DNA of 64,000 nt, from the NCBI RefSeq assembly GCF_019656055.1, contig NZ_BPKY01000002.1, forward strand, positions 1 to 64,000, written 5' to 3'. A program made the position numbers and the translations under genes. How positions within the stretch are numbered: the first letter of the stretch is position 1; each line of letters starts with the position of its first letter. The notes under the pieces are model-generated. The model ran no database searches, had not been told where the DNA came from, and saw nothing but the letters and a program-made list of their open reading frames with translations. Below are positions 27,353 through 36,695 of this stretch, in pieces. This DNA is from Leuconostoc miyukkimchii (GTDB lineage: Bacteria; Bacillota; Bacilli; Lactobacillales; Lactobacillaceae).

Positions 27353-28201
27353 CTAATAATTAGTAATTATTAGTTCTCCTATCTTCCCTCTTTTTGCTGA
27401 ATTAGAATTAATGTTACGTGAGGCTTGAACTTCATGTATATTCGCTCCTTGATACAATTCTCTTGTTAAAGGAGTATCTGAGTTGCTTAACATCACAAAA
27501 GTTCCTTGTCTGTCTAAATCAAAAAATTTATTTCTTAACCTTTTTTGGTCGTCTAGTGTGAAGCCGTCAACCGTATAAGAAGTAAAATCAGAAGTAGAAG
27601 ATAGAGGAATATATGGTGGATCTAAATATACAAAGTCATTCTTTTGTGCACCATTTAGACTATCAGCAAAGTCTTGATTAGAAAAATTGATATCATAAGT
27701 ATTAAAATAATGACTTACCACCATAATGTTTTCAACATTAGCTATTTTTGGATTTTTATAACTACCATAGGGCACATTAAACTGCCCTTTACTATTAACA
27801 CGGTACAGCCCATTAAAATCAACCCTTAGCATATATAGTAAACGCGCTGATTTCTCAATAATATTCATATTTTCGAGACGTCCATCACGATCCGCACTTC
27901 TGACATCTAAATAGTGTTCTTTACTGTTATTTTGTTCGTGATACTCAAGTAAATTTAGTAATTCTTTTGGATTATCTTTGACAGTTTGATACATATCTAT
28001 TAACGATCCATTCGCATCATTAATAAGAGCTCGTTCAGGTGCCAATGAGAATAAAAAGGCCCCACCACCTACAAACGACTCAAAATATTTTTCGAACTTT
28101 TGTGGTTTAAGTTCGTGCAGGAATGGTAGTAATTGTCTTTTACCGCCAACCCATTTTGTGACTGGTTTTAAATCAGCTGTTTTTGTCGATTCAACATTCA
28201 T
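27353..28201 (-). CDS. dpnM: Dam-like adenine methyltransferase DpnM
   Basis: The protein has the alpha-class order: the SAM motif KWVGGKRQLLP near residue 15 with ESFVGGGAFLF, then the catalytic motif FVYLDPPYIPLS near 180. This is the Dam/DpnM type methylating GATC in duplex DNA. I start at ATG 28201 (282 residues) because the longer frame to 28258 begins with 19 residues (Arg/Lys-rich) absent from the family. AGAAAGAG lies upstream. It is first in the three-gene operon. Confidence 0.88.
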   Translation of the reverse strand: MNVESTKTADLKPVTKWVGGKRQLLPFLHELKPQKFEKYFESFVGGGAFLFSLAPERALINDANGSLIDMYQTVKDNPKELLNLLEYHEQNNSKEHYLDVRSADRDGRLENMNIIEKSARLLYMLRVDFNGLYRVNSKGQFNVPYGSYKNPKIANVENIMVVSHYFNTYDINFSNQDFADSLNGAQKNDFVYLDPPYIPLSSTSDFTSYTVDGFTLDDQKRLRNKFFDLDRQGTFVMLSNSDTPLTRELYQGANIHEVQASRNINSNSAKRGKIGELIITNY

Positions 28202-28342
28202 GCGTAATTTTCTCTTTCTAAAACATGTTCGTCTAATTGTAACATAGAATTGTTTCAACTACTTTTGTAAAATATAGAGTGAAAATGCTTCATAATTTAA
28301 TGATATTATCATTTTTTATATTTCACAGATAATAATATGTTA

Positions 28343-28372
28343 AAAAGGACTATATTATAGAATAGTCCTTTT
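28343..28372 (-). terminator. terminator after the large SIR2 gene
   Basis: AAAAGGACTA pairs with TAGTCCTTTT across a 10-nt loop. A T tract follows on the minus strand, 36 nt past the stop. It separates this gene from dpnM. Confidence 0.75.
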
Positions 28373-28407
28373 AATTATAAATAAAACGGCAAAATATTTA
28401 CTTAGGA

Positions 28408-31140
28408 TTAATTTACTTTTATTTGTATATTGTCTGAATTTGCCTGGTTTAGCAACCATTGATTAAATCTTGATTTTTGACTTTTATTCTTAGCAAATAT
28501 TTTTTTAGCATCTTTAAAATTATATTTATCGACCAATAGTCCAATGTTTTTATCTGAATAAATATTAAAAATTGTCCAGTCAATTTCAGGAAAACATCCT
28601 TTAATCAAATCTAAATCAAGACTATTTTTAACATCTGATAATTTAAAATATTTTTGTTGAATTAGGTTATATATATTAGCAATAGCAGATTGCCTAGGAT
28701 CAGGAAATACCCCAATAGATTTTTGTTGTATCACCGTAATTTCTTTTTTCAATATATACTTTTTCTTATCATCAAAATCATAAACTCCACTTTTAATTAC
28801 ATCTACAGCAAAAGATACATTGAACTCACTATCAGGCAGTTTTTCGTACTTATGAAGTATCTGATCAATATATTTTTTTAAATTATCATCAAAAGAAAAG
28901 TAAAATTCAATTATCATTGGTTTCCAAATAAGGACATGTTTCAAAGTATTTTTAAAAGTAGCGATTAAACATATTTTTTCGCCTAGATATTTTTGGTTTA
29001 ATTTGAAATCTTTTTTGAATTTAAGTCCTTCATTGATTAAATATGAATAAAGACTAAAATTTTGTGAATGACTGTTTACTAGATTATTCCGTGCAATATA
29101 ATCAATATGTGTGTTAATAATTATCAACAATTTTTGGTAATCAGCTTTTCTTATTGATTTTGCACCGTTGGCTAATATTAACAGAATATGTTGAATATCC
29201 CTCGAATTATTTTGATACAATGGATAATTTTCTATGAGTGGAATCAATTTATAAATTTTTTTGATTTGAATGAATGACAAAAATTGTATAAATTTAGAAA
29301 GCTGTCCTGAGACCTCAAAAGAATAATTATTCTTAATTTCGATAGATAATTTGTTAATTTGATCAATAATGTAGTTGAAAGCTTTATCAGAAATCCTGAT
29401 TTTTGATAAAACGTAGTTTCTAAGCAATGTATCTACGTTTTCTGTTTGTAAATATGGAATGATGTTCTTAATATCAGTGAACGTTAATTCTTTTATAATA
29501 GATGAAGTGCTATTGAATATAGTATTACTATTGTTATGATAAGTATAGTTATCATAAGCTATCAGTAGGCATTCAAAATATCTAACAACTGTTTCTTGAA
29601 ATTCTGTGTATTGAAAAACAGTTAAACAATTAAATTCTATAAAATTAATTAAATTACTAAATTCTATCTTAGCAGTAATTAAATCGTTATTGAAAGAATG
29701 TCCATGATTATTTTTGTAAATTTTTCTTTCATTACGTAATTTATCTAGTAGCCCATCTATTTTGGATAGCTTTCTATAAATAAAACTAAAATTTTGAATA
29801 TTATCTCTAAAATACATAGCAATTTTCTTTGTTGCTTTATCACCACCGGTAATTAAAGAATTAATTGCTTTATTCAAATCTCTAATGCCACTTACTGGTT
29901 CAGGCAATGAGTCAGTGCCATCTGTTCCTATATGGTGTACATTAAATTCACATATTAAATAGTTCCAATAATCTTTTTTAGTGAAAGATTTATTCGCGAT
30001 TTCTCTAAACATTTTTTGAGACAAATCGTAATTATATTGATTGTAAACAGCATATGCATTTTTCAAGACAGGATTTTGTACAAATTTTTTACTATTACTA
30101 CTTTTATAATCTAGAAACTGAATAAAATTAGTTTTATTGTCCAAAAAATTAGTTATCTTGTTTGTTTTAGAGATAGAAAATTTTGATTCTTTTTTATTGT
30201 TCCACTGTAATTCGTCACGAAAAAAAGATGCATGTGATGAAAAATTAGCGTACCGCGCAACTAGATCTGGTTCAACAAAATACGATTGATTTAAAAATTT
30301 AATATTGTTCCAAAGTTTTTTAGGACTAGACGGAAAAACATTCATTTCAGAATTTAAATGCTCCAAAAATTGGCTTGTTGCGAAACCCATATTCAAATTA
30401 GCATCTTTTTCATACGCAATTATATTTATTCCTTTATTTTTGTAATATTCTGTTGCAGCTTCATTCTGAGGTGTTGGTGTAAAAAAATAAGCCTTCCTTG
30501 CGTTACCGTAAAAACCTTTTTGTATCATTCGAAATATTGAATTAAAAGTTGAATCACCTAGAGAATAACCAATGAACAGAATAGTATTGTTCATTATGAG
30601 CGATTTAATCAGTGTTGCTACCATATAAAAATTTTTTTCATAGTCTAAGTAATCATCTTCTTTAAGAACAATATTTTTTTCAATAAGGTCCCCATGCATT
30701 TTTATTAAATAATGATCTGATTTTGAATAAGGTATGTCTGAATCTTGTTTAATTACTTCGTATTTATCAATTTCTGATTTCATAGCTTTTTCAAGTAATT
30801 CATCATAATTAGTAGTAATAATATGCCTTGGCCTTATTCGAAATATTTGTTTATGAATATTATTTGGTTCAGCATTATCATGATTTTTAAATGTATTAAT
30901 AACTTTTTGTAGATACTTTTGTTGACCAACAATATCAAAATAATACTGTGCTATTTTTAAATTATCATGTTGACTCTCTTTTTTATTAATATTCATTTCT
31001 TTTTTGAATTCATTAATCAAATCATTCCAGCTGGGAAGTCCAGAATTCATTGATATACCAGCACCCACAAATATAACTAAAGAATCATTTTCAATTGCTT
31101 CATTAAGATGTTGAACATGTAAACGCATTATAGAATTCAT
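28408..31140 (-). CDS. large SIR2-domain defence protein, DSR-like
   Basis: The 910-residue protein has an N-terminal SIR2 domain (about 1-250). Its blocks are LVIFVGAGISMNSGLPSW (nucleotide loop), HIITTNYDELLEKA, YLIKMHGDL (catalytic-type His) and ILFIGYSLGDSTF. The remaining 650 residues are helical and repeat-like, without recognised enzyme domain. Single-gene defence-associated sirtuins (DSR1/DSR2) share this plan and degrade NAD+ on sensing phage proteins. Start is ATG 31140, with AGAGG 7 nt upstream, not the TTG one codon earlier. Base composition is very AT-rich, more than the transfer genes, as often in defence cargo. Confidence 0.8.
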   Translation of the reverse strand: MNSIMRLHVQHLNEAIENDSLVIFVGAGISMNSGLPSWNDLINEFKKEMNINKKESQHDNLKIAQYYFDIVGQQKYLQKVINTFKNHDNAEPNNIHKQIFRIRPRHIITTNYDELLEKAMKSEIDKYEVIKQDSDIPYSKSDHYLIKMHGDLIEKNIVLKEDDYLDYEKNFYMVATLIKSLIMNNTILFIGYSLGDSTFNSIFRMIQKGFYGNARKAYFFTPTPQNEAATEYYKNKGINIIAYEKDANLNMGFATSQFLEHLNSEMNVFPSSPKKLWNNIKFLNQSYFVEPDLVARYANFSSHASFFRDELQWNNKKESKFSISKTNKITNFLDNKTNFIQFLDYKSSNSKKFVQNPVLKNAYAVYNQYNYDLSQKMFREIANKSFTKKDYWNYLICEFNVHHIGTDGTDSLPEPVSGIRDLNKAINSLITGGDKATKKIAMYFRDNIQNFSFIYRKLSKIDGLLDKLRNERKIYKNNHGHSFNNDLITAKIEFSNLINFIEFNCLTVFQYTEFQETVVRYFECLLIAYDNYTYHNNSNTIFNSTSSIIKELTFTDIKNIIPYLQTENVDTLLRNYVLSKIRISDKAFNYIIDQINKLSIEIKNNYSFEVSGQLSKFIQFLSFIQIKKIYKLIPLIENYPLYQNNSRDIQHILLILANGAKSIRKADYQKLLIIINTHIDYIARNNLVNSHSQNFSLYSYLINEGLKFKKDFKLNQKYLGEKICLIATFKNTLKHVLIWKPMIIEFYFSFDDNLKKYIDQILHKYEKLPDSEFNVSFAVDVIKSGVYDFDDKKKYILKKEITVIQQKSIGVFPDPRQSAIANIYNLIQQKYFKLSDVKNSLDLDLIKGCFPEIDWTIFNIYSDKNIGLLVDKYNFKDAKKIFAKNKSQKSRFNQWLLNQANSDNIQIKVN

Positions 31141-31263
31141 CAAACTACCTCTTTTTAATCGTTATCTTTTAACAGTTATATCTTAAATCTAAACCATATT
31201 TAATATTTTGTCTACATCTATATTATTTTTTGATATCGTCATTTAGTCACTAATGTACATAAT

Positions 31264-32037
31264 TTAGGCGTTCACTTGATTACTTTTTGAATTTTGGCTA
31301 GTTGAGCTTTCTGCTCCTTTAGATTTTCTTTCTGGGGATAGTAACGTATCAGCATATACTGTCCAATCGGTGGTATTATTTCCAACAAAGGCAAACTTCA
31401 ATCCTTGCGGTACTAACTTTGCTCCAGGTTTCAAATCAACTTGTAATTTCTCGCTTTCAGTTGGATCAATTAATATACGAATGAACGTGTCATCATCGTT
31501 AATTTCTCCTGACTTACTTTGTTGCATGAAATTAAATTGATAATTTGAAATGATTGGTTCACCATTATCATCACGAACCGAATTGTTTTGATTATCAGTT
31601 TGATAATTTGGCGACACACTAAATAAAATCAAATCATGACTATCAAAGGCATCAGCGGAACGCACTCGTCCAACTGGTGTTTTATCTTTACCAGAAACGA
31701 ACACAGCATCATATTCTGCCTCTGGTATGTCATCAGTCTGTGAATCAGACATTGGCAATAATGTACCAGACTTTGTAGCAACTCTTACACCACCACGGCG
31801 ATTACTACGTGCTTCACCGCCGGTTATTGAAGAATTAATTAATTTCAATTCAGTACCAAACGGTTTAGTAAAATCAAAGCCAGCTTGTGGTGTGATGTTT
31901 TCCGTATTTAGAGTGTCATTGATATTGAGTACAGCGACTGAAATGTCACCGTTTGTCCCAACTTTGTTACGACCTACATAGGTCAATTTTCCTAGGCTCT
32001 TGCCTTGTAGTGATAATTTATTAAATTTGTTAACCAT
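31264..32037 (-). CDS. DUF961-like conjugation gene
   Basis: The 257-residue protein has an N-terminus (KLSLQGKSLGKLTYVG ... FGTELKLINSSITGG) that resembles DUF961 proteins such as Tn916 Orf23/22 and ICEBs1 YdcP, which head the transfer operon. The resemblance is by eye. The C-terminal half (EYDAVFVSGKDKTPVGRVRS) is an extra conserved domain, also kept in the broken copy at 5111-5714. AAGGAG precedes the ATG. If it is the operon's first gene, then the SIR2 and DpnII genes have been inserted between it and tcpC. Confidence 0.6.
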   Translation of the reverse strand: MVNKFNKLSLQGKSLGKLTYVGRNKVGTNGDISVAVLNINDTLNTENITPQAGFDFTKPFGTELKLINSSITGGEARSNRRGGVRVATKSGTLLPMSDSQTDDIPEAEYDAVFVSGKDKTPVGRVRSADAFDSHDLILFSVSPNYQTDNQNNSVRDDNGEPIISNYQFNFMQQSKSGEINDDDTFIRILIDPTESEKLQVDLKPGAKLVPQGLKFAFVGNNTTDWTVYADTLLSPERKSKGAESSTSQNSKSNQVNA

Positions 32038-32083
32038 TATTGTTCTCCTTCTATGTTTTTTTCTTTTGTTTTGATGAAAAATA

Positions 32084-32110
32084 AAAGAACGTCTGTAAAA
32101 GACATTCTTT
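32084..32110 (-). terminator. terminator after the AIPR gene
   Basis: AAAGAACGTCT pairs with AGACATTCTTT (one mismatch) over a 5-nt loop, with a T-rich tail on minus. About 240 bases of AT-rich sequence between it and the AIPR stop hold no gene. Confidence 0.5.
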
Positions 32111-32394
32111 GTAATAATATTTATTTCCGAAAATTCTTTGATAGATTATCTACTAAATTTCATTGACACGCGAAACTGGTCATCACATTTTGTAAATACA
32201 TTAGCATTGATACACAAAATCATCAAAATGATTTAATATTAGTAATATGCTCTGTTTATTACTTTTCACTAATTATGTTAGCCAATGGGAAATATAGATA
32301 ATAGATATCAGATAAAGAAATATGAATAATAATTAATTCGAAGTAATACAAAATGTGATTTAAATTTCACAAACAACTAAATAAAAAACATCAT

Positions 32395-34116
32395 TTAGGC
32401 TGGTTGTTGTTGAACTGATTTCCCTATGTTTCTTATTTTATCCTGAACTTTAGAATAAAGTTTGATAGTCTTAGTCAATGAAGCGGGTGTTGCTTCTCTG
32501 AACTCATCACTTTCTTTAATGGTATCTTTAATAAGTAGTATCGCTTTTTTTATAAGTTGATCTAGTTCTAAATCAGGGCATGCTCGCTCTAAGTTAATGA
32601 CTGCATTAAGTATAATTATATCTCCAGTATTAACAAAGGCATATTCATCCGAAATATATTTATTTTTATCAACGTCCAAATAATCAGTAAATTCCTGATT
32701 TGATTCGTTTCGTCTATTCTTTCTATATTTGGTAACAATTGATGAAACTTGATTGTATACATATTCTGCTTTTATAACCTTATTTGCAGATATGTCACTA
32801 AGCATATCCTCTACGTTGCTTTTATCAAACAATGTGCCTTTACTACTCTTAGCCTGAGCAGATTTGTTATTTAAAAAAGCTCCAACATAATGTTGAATTA
32901 CGTTTTCAAGTTTCAACACTGTAAAATTGTTATAATCTTGGTCTATTTCCCCATAGTTCTTTCTATAAGAAAGTTCACCTATCTGTCTTTCAAGATAATA
33001 GTGCTTTTCTAATAGTTGATCTTGTAGTTCTCTGATAATAACATGATTTGCAATGAAGTAACTTTCTTTAATAGGTGTTTGTGAATTTAGATATTCTGTT
33101 ATCTGTGAACGTTCATCGTAGCTTTTGATTTGTATAATTCTAATCAATATATTGACATCATCTTGTAAATTCCCCTTTTTACTGGCATTTGCAAGACTTG
33201 TCACAGTTTGACAGCCATTTACAATTGACACTCCTTTTAATGAAATAGTGCTAGTACCTGGACTATTCCTTGATTCATCACAAATCATCGTTATTCCATT
33301 ATTATAAAAATAAAAGAGTGAAGACGATCTAGAGTCACTCGCTGTTTGTGTAATACCTGTATTCACTTTAGAACCTGTTTCAAATAAGCGAATATTTTCG
33401 TCAAAAATAATTGAAAGTTTATCTTTTACCGTTGAAATTAAATCTGTGGCATTAACCACGCCTACCCACGAATCGATCTCTTTGTTACCTTCAATACTAT
33501 AAGCTGACTGCATATTTCTGTATTTTAGTGAAATATCAACAGAATTTTTTCGCTGAAGTTTATCAAATAAGTTAATCAGATCGTCTCGATTTAAAACTTC
33601 ATTTTCAACTTCAACAAAGTCTTTTAACTCTTCTTTTTTACGATCCAGTAGTTGTAAATTTTTTTCTGCTTGTATCCCTTTGTTAAATGAAACAAAATTT
33701 ACAACTATTTTATATATTTCATTATTATTGAAAAGATCTACAAGATTTTGAAAACCATCATTGTCACTTTTATCAGTGAAATTTCCGTGAATTAAACCAG
33801 AAATACCATCGTAAATTTTTAAAATAGCTGATTGGTCTATTTCACTATTTGTGTTTGTTTTTTTAGGCCATTTAAACTGATAAACATTTAGTGTTTTACT
33901 TTCCGAATCATACAAGTAAGCGTCTATTCCATTATCATCTGATCCATCAATTATTTGTTCATTAATATCTTGGTCGGATAAATAAACGTAGTTTTTCAAA
34001 AACCAAAAACCAAAAGCTTTTGATTGAGCACCATCGCCAGAAAAACCTTCATCATGTACAATTTTATTAGTTGGTGAAAGAATGCGATCGTAATATGAAT
34101 CAAATTTAGTTATCAT
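32395..34116 (-). CDS. AIPR-family protein (abortive phage infection)
   Basis: The 573-residue protein carries the AIPR core (about 235-330): FYFYNNGITMICD followed by GVSIVNGCQTVTSLA. N-terminal to it, DGSDDNGIDAYLYD ... LNVYQFKWPK (about 58-85) has the D-x-Q-x-K pattern of PD-(D/E)xK nucleases. This suggests a nuclease with an AIPR domain. AIPR proteins are linked to abortive infection and phage resistance. AAGGAGA lies before the ATG. It is monocistronic with its own terminator. The family call is firm; mode of action is unknown. Confidence 0.85.
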   Translation of the reverse strand: MITKFDSYYDRILSPTNKIVHDEGFSGDGAQSKAFGFWFLKNYVYLSDQDINEQIIDGSDDNGIDAYLYDSESKTLNVYQFKWPKKTNTNSEIDQSAILKIYDGISGLIHGNFTDKSDNDGFQNLVDLFNNNEIYKIVVNFVSFNKGIQAEKNLQLLDRKKEELKDFVEVENEVLNRDDLINLFDKLQRKNSVDISLKYRNMQSAYSIEGNKEIDSWVGVVNATDLISTVKDKLSIIFDENIRLFETGSKVNTGITQTASDSRSSSLFYFYNNGITMICDESRNSPGTSTISLKGVSIVNGCQTVTSLANASKKGNLQDDVNILIRIIQIKSYDERSQITEYLNSQTPIKESYFIANHVIIRELQDQLLEKHYYLERQIGELSYRKNYGEIDQDYNNFTVLKLENVIQHYVGAFLNNKSAQAKSSKGTLFDKSNVEDMLSDISANKVIKAEYVYNQVSSIVTKYRKNRRNESNQEFTDYLDVDKNKYISDEYAFVNTGDIIILNAVINLERACPDLELDQLIKKAILLIKDTIKESDEFREATPASLTKTIKLYSKVQDKIRNIGKSVQQQPA

Positions 34117-34767
34117 AAATTTCTCTCCTTATATCTCTATCGTTAATTTTCCAACTATATTAGTTTGTTGTCAAGTTAACAAAAATTCAAATAAGTTCTA
34201 TTAATTAATGTATTTTGCTAATATGATGCAATCTCGCAAATGTTTTCTTCTGTGCTTCTACGATATTTTTTACTAAAAATGTCTACTTTTGATTCAGTGA
34301 TAAGTAACTACTATAATGTTTCTGAATTTACTCCTTAAAAAAATACTCTGGAACAATAGAGACATTCAAATACATAGCACGTATCATATCACTATTTTTA
34401 ATGGCTAAATCACTTTTTATTTTTTAGTTTTTCACTTACTTATGATATTGCACGACATAAGCCTTAGGCGCAACTTATATGCCACTATAAGTGCTCATCT
34501 CATCGGTCTTATGATTTTCTTCAACACAGTACCAGACTTTTTCTCTCTGTACCTGCGCTTGATTGATTGTTGATAATCATATAAAATTAGGTTATTGAAA
34601 ATAACTTTAAATTTTGATTCTCATTAATAACGTTGTCGAAGGCATTATTTTATCAATCAAGAGTATATTTAGTTTTCAATGTCCTGAAACACAGCTAGTA
34701 AATCTAGTTGTGTTTTTTTGTGCTGATTTTTAATGTTAATACTTTCTTAAGAAACATTCGTATTTGA
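34117..34767. other. intergenic, no recognisable gene
   Basis: This is 650 bases of AT-rich sequence. A hairpin ACTTATA-TGCCAC-TATAAGT lies at 34473-34492, and an intrinsic terminator is at 34688-34719. No frame with a ribosome site was found. The AIPR promoter must be near 34130-34200 but no clear boxes were picked. Confidence 0.4.
34688..34719 (+). terminator. orphan intrinsic terminator
   Basis: AACACAGCTAG-TAAAT-CTAGTTGTGTT is followed by TTTTTTT on the plus strand. There is no intact plus-strand gene before it, so it may belong to a deleted gene. Confidence 0.65.
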
Positions 34768-34943
34768 CAAAAAGAATAAGCACAAGGAATGTTACAGAAG
34801 TATTTCAACTCATGTTTCACACCCTATGCTTATAAGTTTATACTTTAAGGTCAACCCAACAACCACATGTTTAATCAATTGGTAAAATTCCGGAAATGAT
34901 CTTGTAATCTCACAAGTTGTTTTTTGACTCGTAAGACATTACT
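34768..34943 (-). ncRNA. putative structured small RNA, copy A (complete)
   Basis: A near-consensus promoter drives this on the minus strand. The RNA is about 176 nt and has no conserved frame. It contains a hairpin CUUGU-GAGAUU-ACAAG in the 5' half. Its 3' part folds as a closing stem AUAAGCAUAGGG (34822-34833) with CCUUGUGCUUAU (34776-34787), then ATTCTTTTT, as in an intrinsic terminator. Compared with copy 1 the stem keeps all 12 pairs although bases differ by wobble swaps. A truncated copy is at 7870-7963. I know no Rfam family that matches. The start is inferred from the -10 box. Confidence 0.5.
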
Positions 34944-35069
34944 TATTCTATTGTACCAATGTCATACATTAATGTTAAGTCGCTGTCCACGGTTTCTAAA
35001 GCTTATTTTAAGGCTGCTTAACATAAGCTTTCCACAATTAAATGTCAAACAAAAAACAGATGCTTTAAA
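34850..35069 (-). repeat. 220-bp repeat, copy A
   Basis: This is the partner of 7870-8089. It differs by only a few bases, for example GTCGCTGTCC here and GTCACTGTCC there. Both are in the same orientation, so with IS30 sequence they bracket the 26 kb conjugation-defence module as direct repeats. Confidence 0.85.
34950..34978 (-). promoter_or_regulatory. promoter of the small RNA, copy A
   Basis: On minus, TTAACA (34973-34978), a 17-bp spacer and TACAAT (34950-34955). The same promoter is in the copy at 7970-7998. In the copy at 3486 the spacer is shortened by deletion. Confidence 0.65.
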
Positions 35070-35074
35070 TCTAT

Positions 35075-35642
35075 GACTATTTCTTATGCAATTTTCGTTT
35101 TTCATACACACGACGATACCGTTGAATAGGACTCTTGCCTTGTAAGGCTATGCGCATTGGCATGGCGTTCATCTTATCTGCCACTTCATCTAATTGTTTT
35201 TGTCTTACTGGTTTAAACAATCACGCAATTTACCGTTGTGGTTTTCGTTAGAACCTCGTTGATGTGGTGACGATGGTGTACAGTAATAAAGTTTTATTTT
35301 AAGTTCTTTTTGAACGTACTCCAAAAAATTCCAAGAAATAAATTCCGAACCGTTATCAGCGGTAATTGTTCGCACTGCTTTACCATAGCGTTCATAAAAT
35401 AATTTAAACGCTTCAATCATATCTTTCGATTGTTTACTTTTAACTTTGATTAAAGCGTAAAATCTGGTTTTTCGTTCAACGACCGTCATAATAGCCGAAT
35501 GGTCTTGGTATTGCCCATTGTTTTGTTTCATTGGTAACACTAAATCAATCTCCAAATGCGCGACAACTGGTGAGCGATCATAAATTGAATGGCGTACCAA
35601 CTCTCCACTCTTTTGTAAGTTTTCTCGTTGTCGTGCGCGTTG
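35075..35642 (-). pseudogene. decayed IS30 transposase
   Basis: The sequence matches the intact transposase at 8137-9291, and the stretch IDLVLPMKQNNGQYQDHSAI is unchanged. It has several internal deletions (near 35125, 35215, 35560 and 35625) and lacks the N-terminal third, breaking off at 35642. DDE residues survive but out of one frame. It is directly preceded by the 220-bp repeat shared with 7870-8089. Confidence 0.88.
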
Positions 35643-35667
35643 TACTATACTCCTATCTGAATTATTA

Positions 35668-36126
35668 TTATAAATGTTTTGACATACAAACCGAATTACT
35701 TAGCCCATTATAAGGTGGGTAATTATCAATTAACTGATAATTCATTTTCGTGTAGAGCCGAATGGCTCCCATATTATTTTTACCAGTTTCCAAAATGATT
35801 TTTTTATAACCATTTGAGTAAGCTTGGGACTCTATCTTGTTTATCAATTTAGTTGCTATACCACCGCCTCTAGCTATAGGATCCACAAATAATCTTTTCA
35901 TTTCTAATACGTCTTTGGAATAGTGTTTTGTAGCCACACAACCAGTTGCCTGTCCTAGATTATAAGCAACAAAAACATCTGTTAAATCACTAACCGAATT
36001 AAATATATGATATTCAGTTTTTTCTGTACTTTGAATACCACTGTTAAAACTAGATAAAGTAGTATCAAGAATATGAACCAGTCTATTAAAATCCTGATCT
36101 GTAGTAGTTACTTTCTTAATTTCCAT
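35668..36126 (-). CDS. GNAT family N-acetyltransferase
   Basis: The 152-residue protein has motif A LEMKRLFVDPIARGGGIATKLI near residues 72-93 (R-x-G-G-x-A variant) and the C-terminal AIRLYTKMNYQLIDNYPPYN. GGAG lies 7 nt before the ATG. It is the first gene right of the IS30 remnant, whose broken end lies 26 bp away. Substrate is unknown. Confidence 0.85.
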   Translation of the reverse strand: MEIKKVTTTDQDFNRLVHILDTTLSSFNSGIQSTEKTEYHIFNSVSDLTDVFVAYNLGQATGCVATKHYSKDVLEMKRLFVDPIARGGGIATKLINKIESQAYSNGYKKIILETGKNNMGAIRLYTKMNYQLIDNYPPYNGLSNSVCMSKHL

Positions 36127-36331
36127 AGATATGCTCCGCTAATTTGTCCAAATTGTATTTTAAAGTAATAGTAACATTGAAAAGTTCCATTTAATTTGAA
36201 TAATGTTAAATTAAATAACATAATAACATAATGAGACTTGCTATATCATACTTATGTTGTAATTTATAAATATATTTGTGTTAAAAAATCATTTTCCAAT
36301 CTTTGCATATCATTATTGATTTGCTAAATAT

Positions 36332-36574
36332 GATGAAATTGAGCAAGTGCTAGGTATTCCAGTATATTTTGCGCACCCATATTCACCAGAGAAACGTGGG
36401 AGTAATGAGATATCAAACCGATACGTTCGGCGATTTATACCAAAAGAACGCAAAATTGAAACAGTTAGCACCAAAGAATTATATTAAATTAATCATTGGA
36501 TCAATGCAAGACCAATGCAAATACTCAATTGGCAATCACCACGAAAGGTTTTTCAGCAGTTCGTAGTGTTCGAT
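36332..36574 (+). pseudogene. C-terminal fragment of a different IS30-family transposase
   Basis: Plus-strand translation gives PVYFAHPYSPEKRGSNEISN, then RYVRRFIPK and WINARPMQILNWQSPRKVF. These are the last DDE glutamate region and C-terminus of an IS30-type transposase. It has an in-frame stop near 36485 and no 5' part. It is clearly different from the transposase at 8137. The surrounding 36127-36660 holds no other gene. Confidence 0.75.
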
Positions 36575-36669
36575 TAATTCTTGCAATCTACCAAAAGTTG
36601 AAAATTCTCACTTGTGCAATATGTCAAAACGTACTTTAAATCAATCCTGTGGATCTCGCCATTTCACAA

Positions 36670-36695
36670 ACAAAAAACAGGCCCTTAAAAGCCTG
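36670..36695 (-). terminator. terminator after the broken GNAT gene
   Basis: On minus, CAGGC-TTTTAAGG-GCCTG is followed by TTTTTTG. It lies about 130 nt beyond the stop of 36823-37317. Confidence 0.65.
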
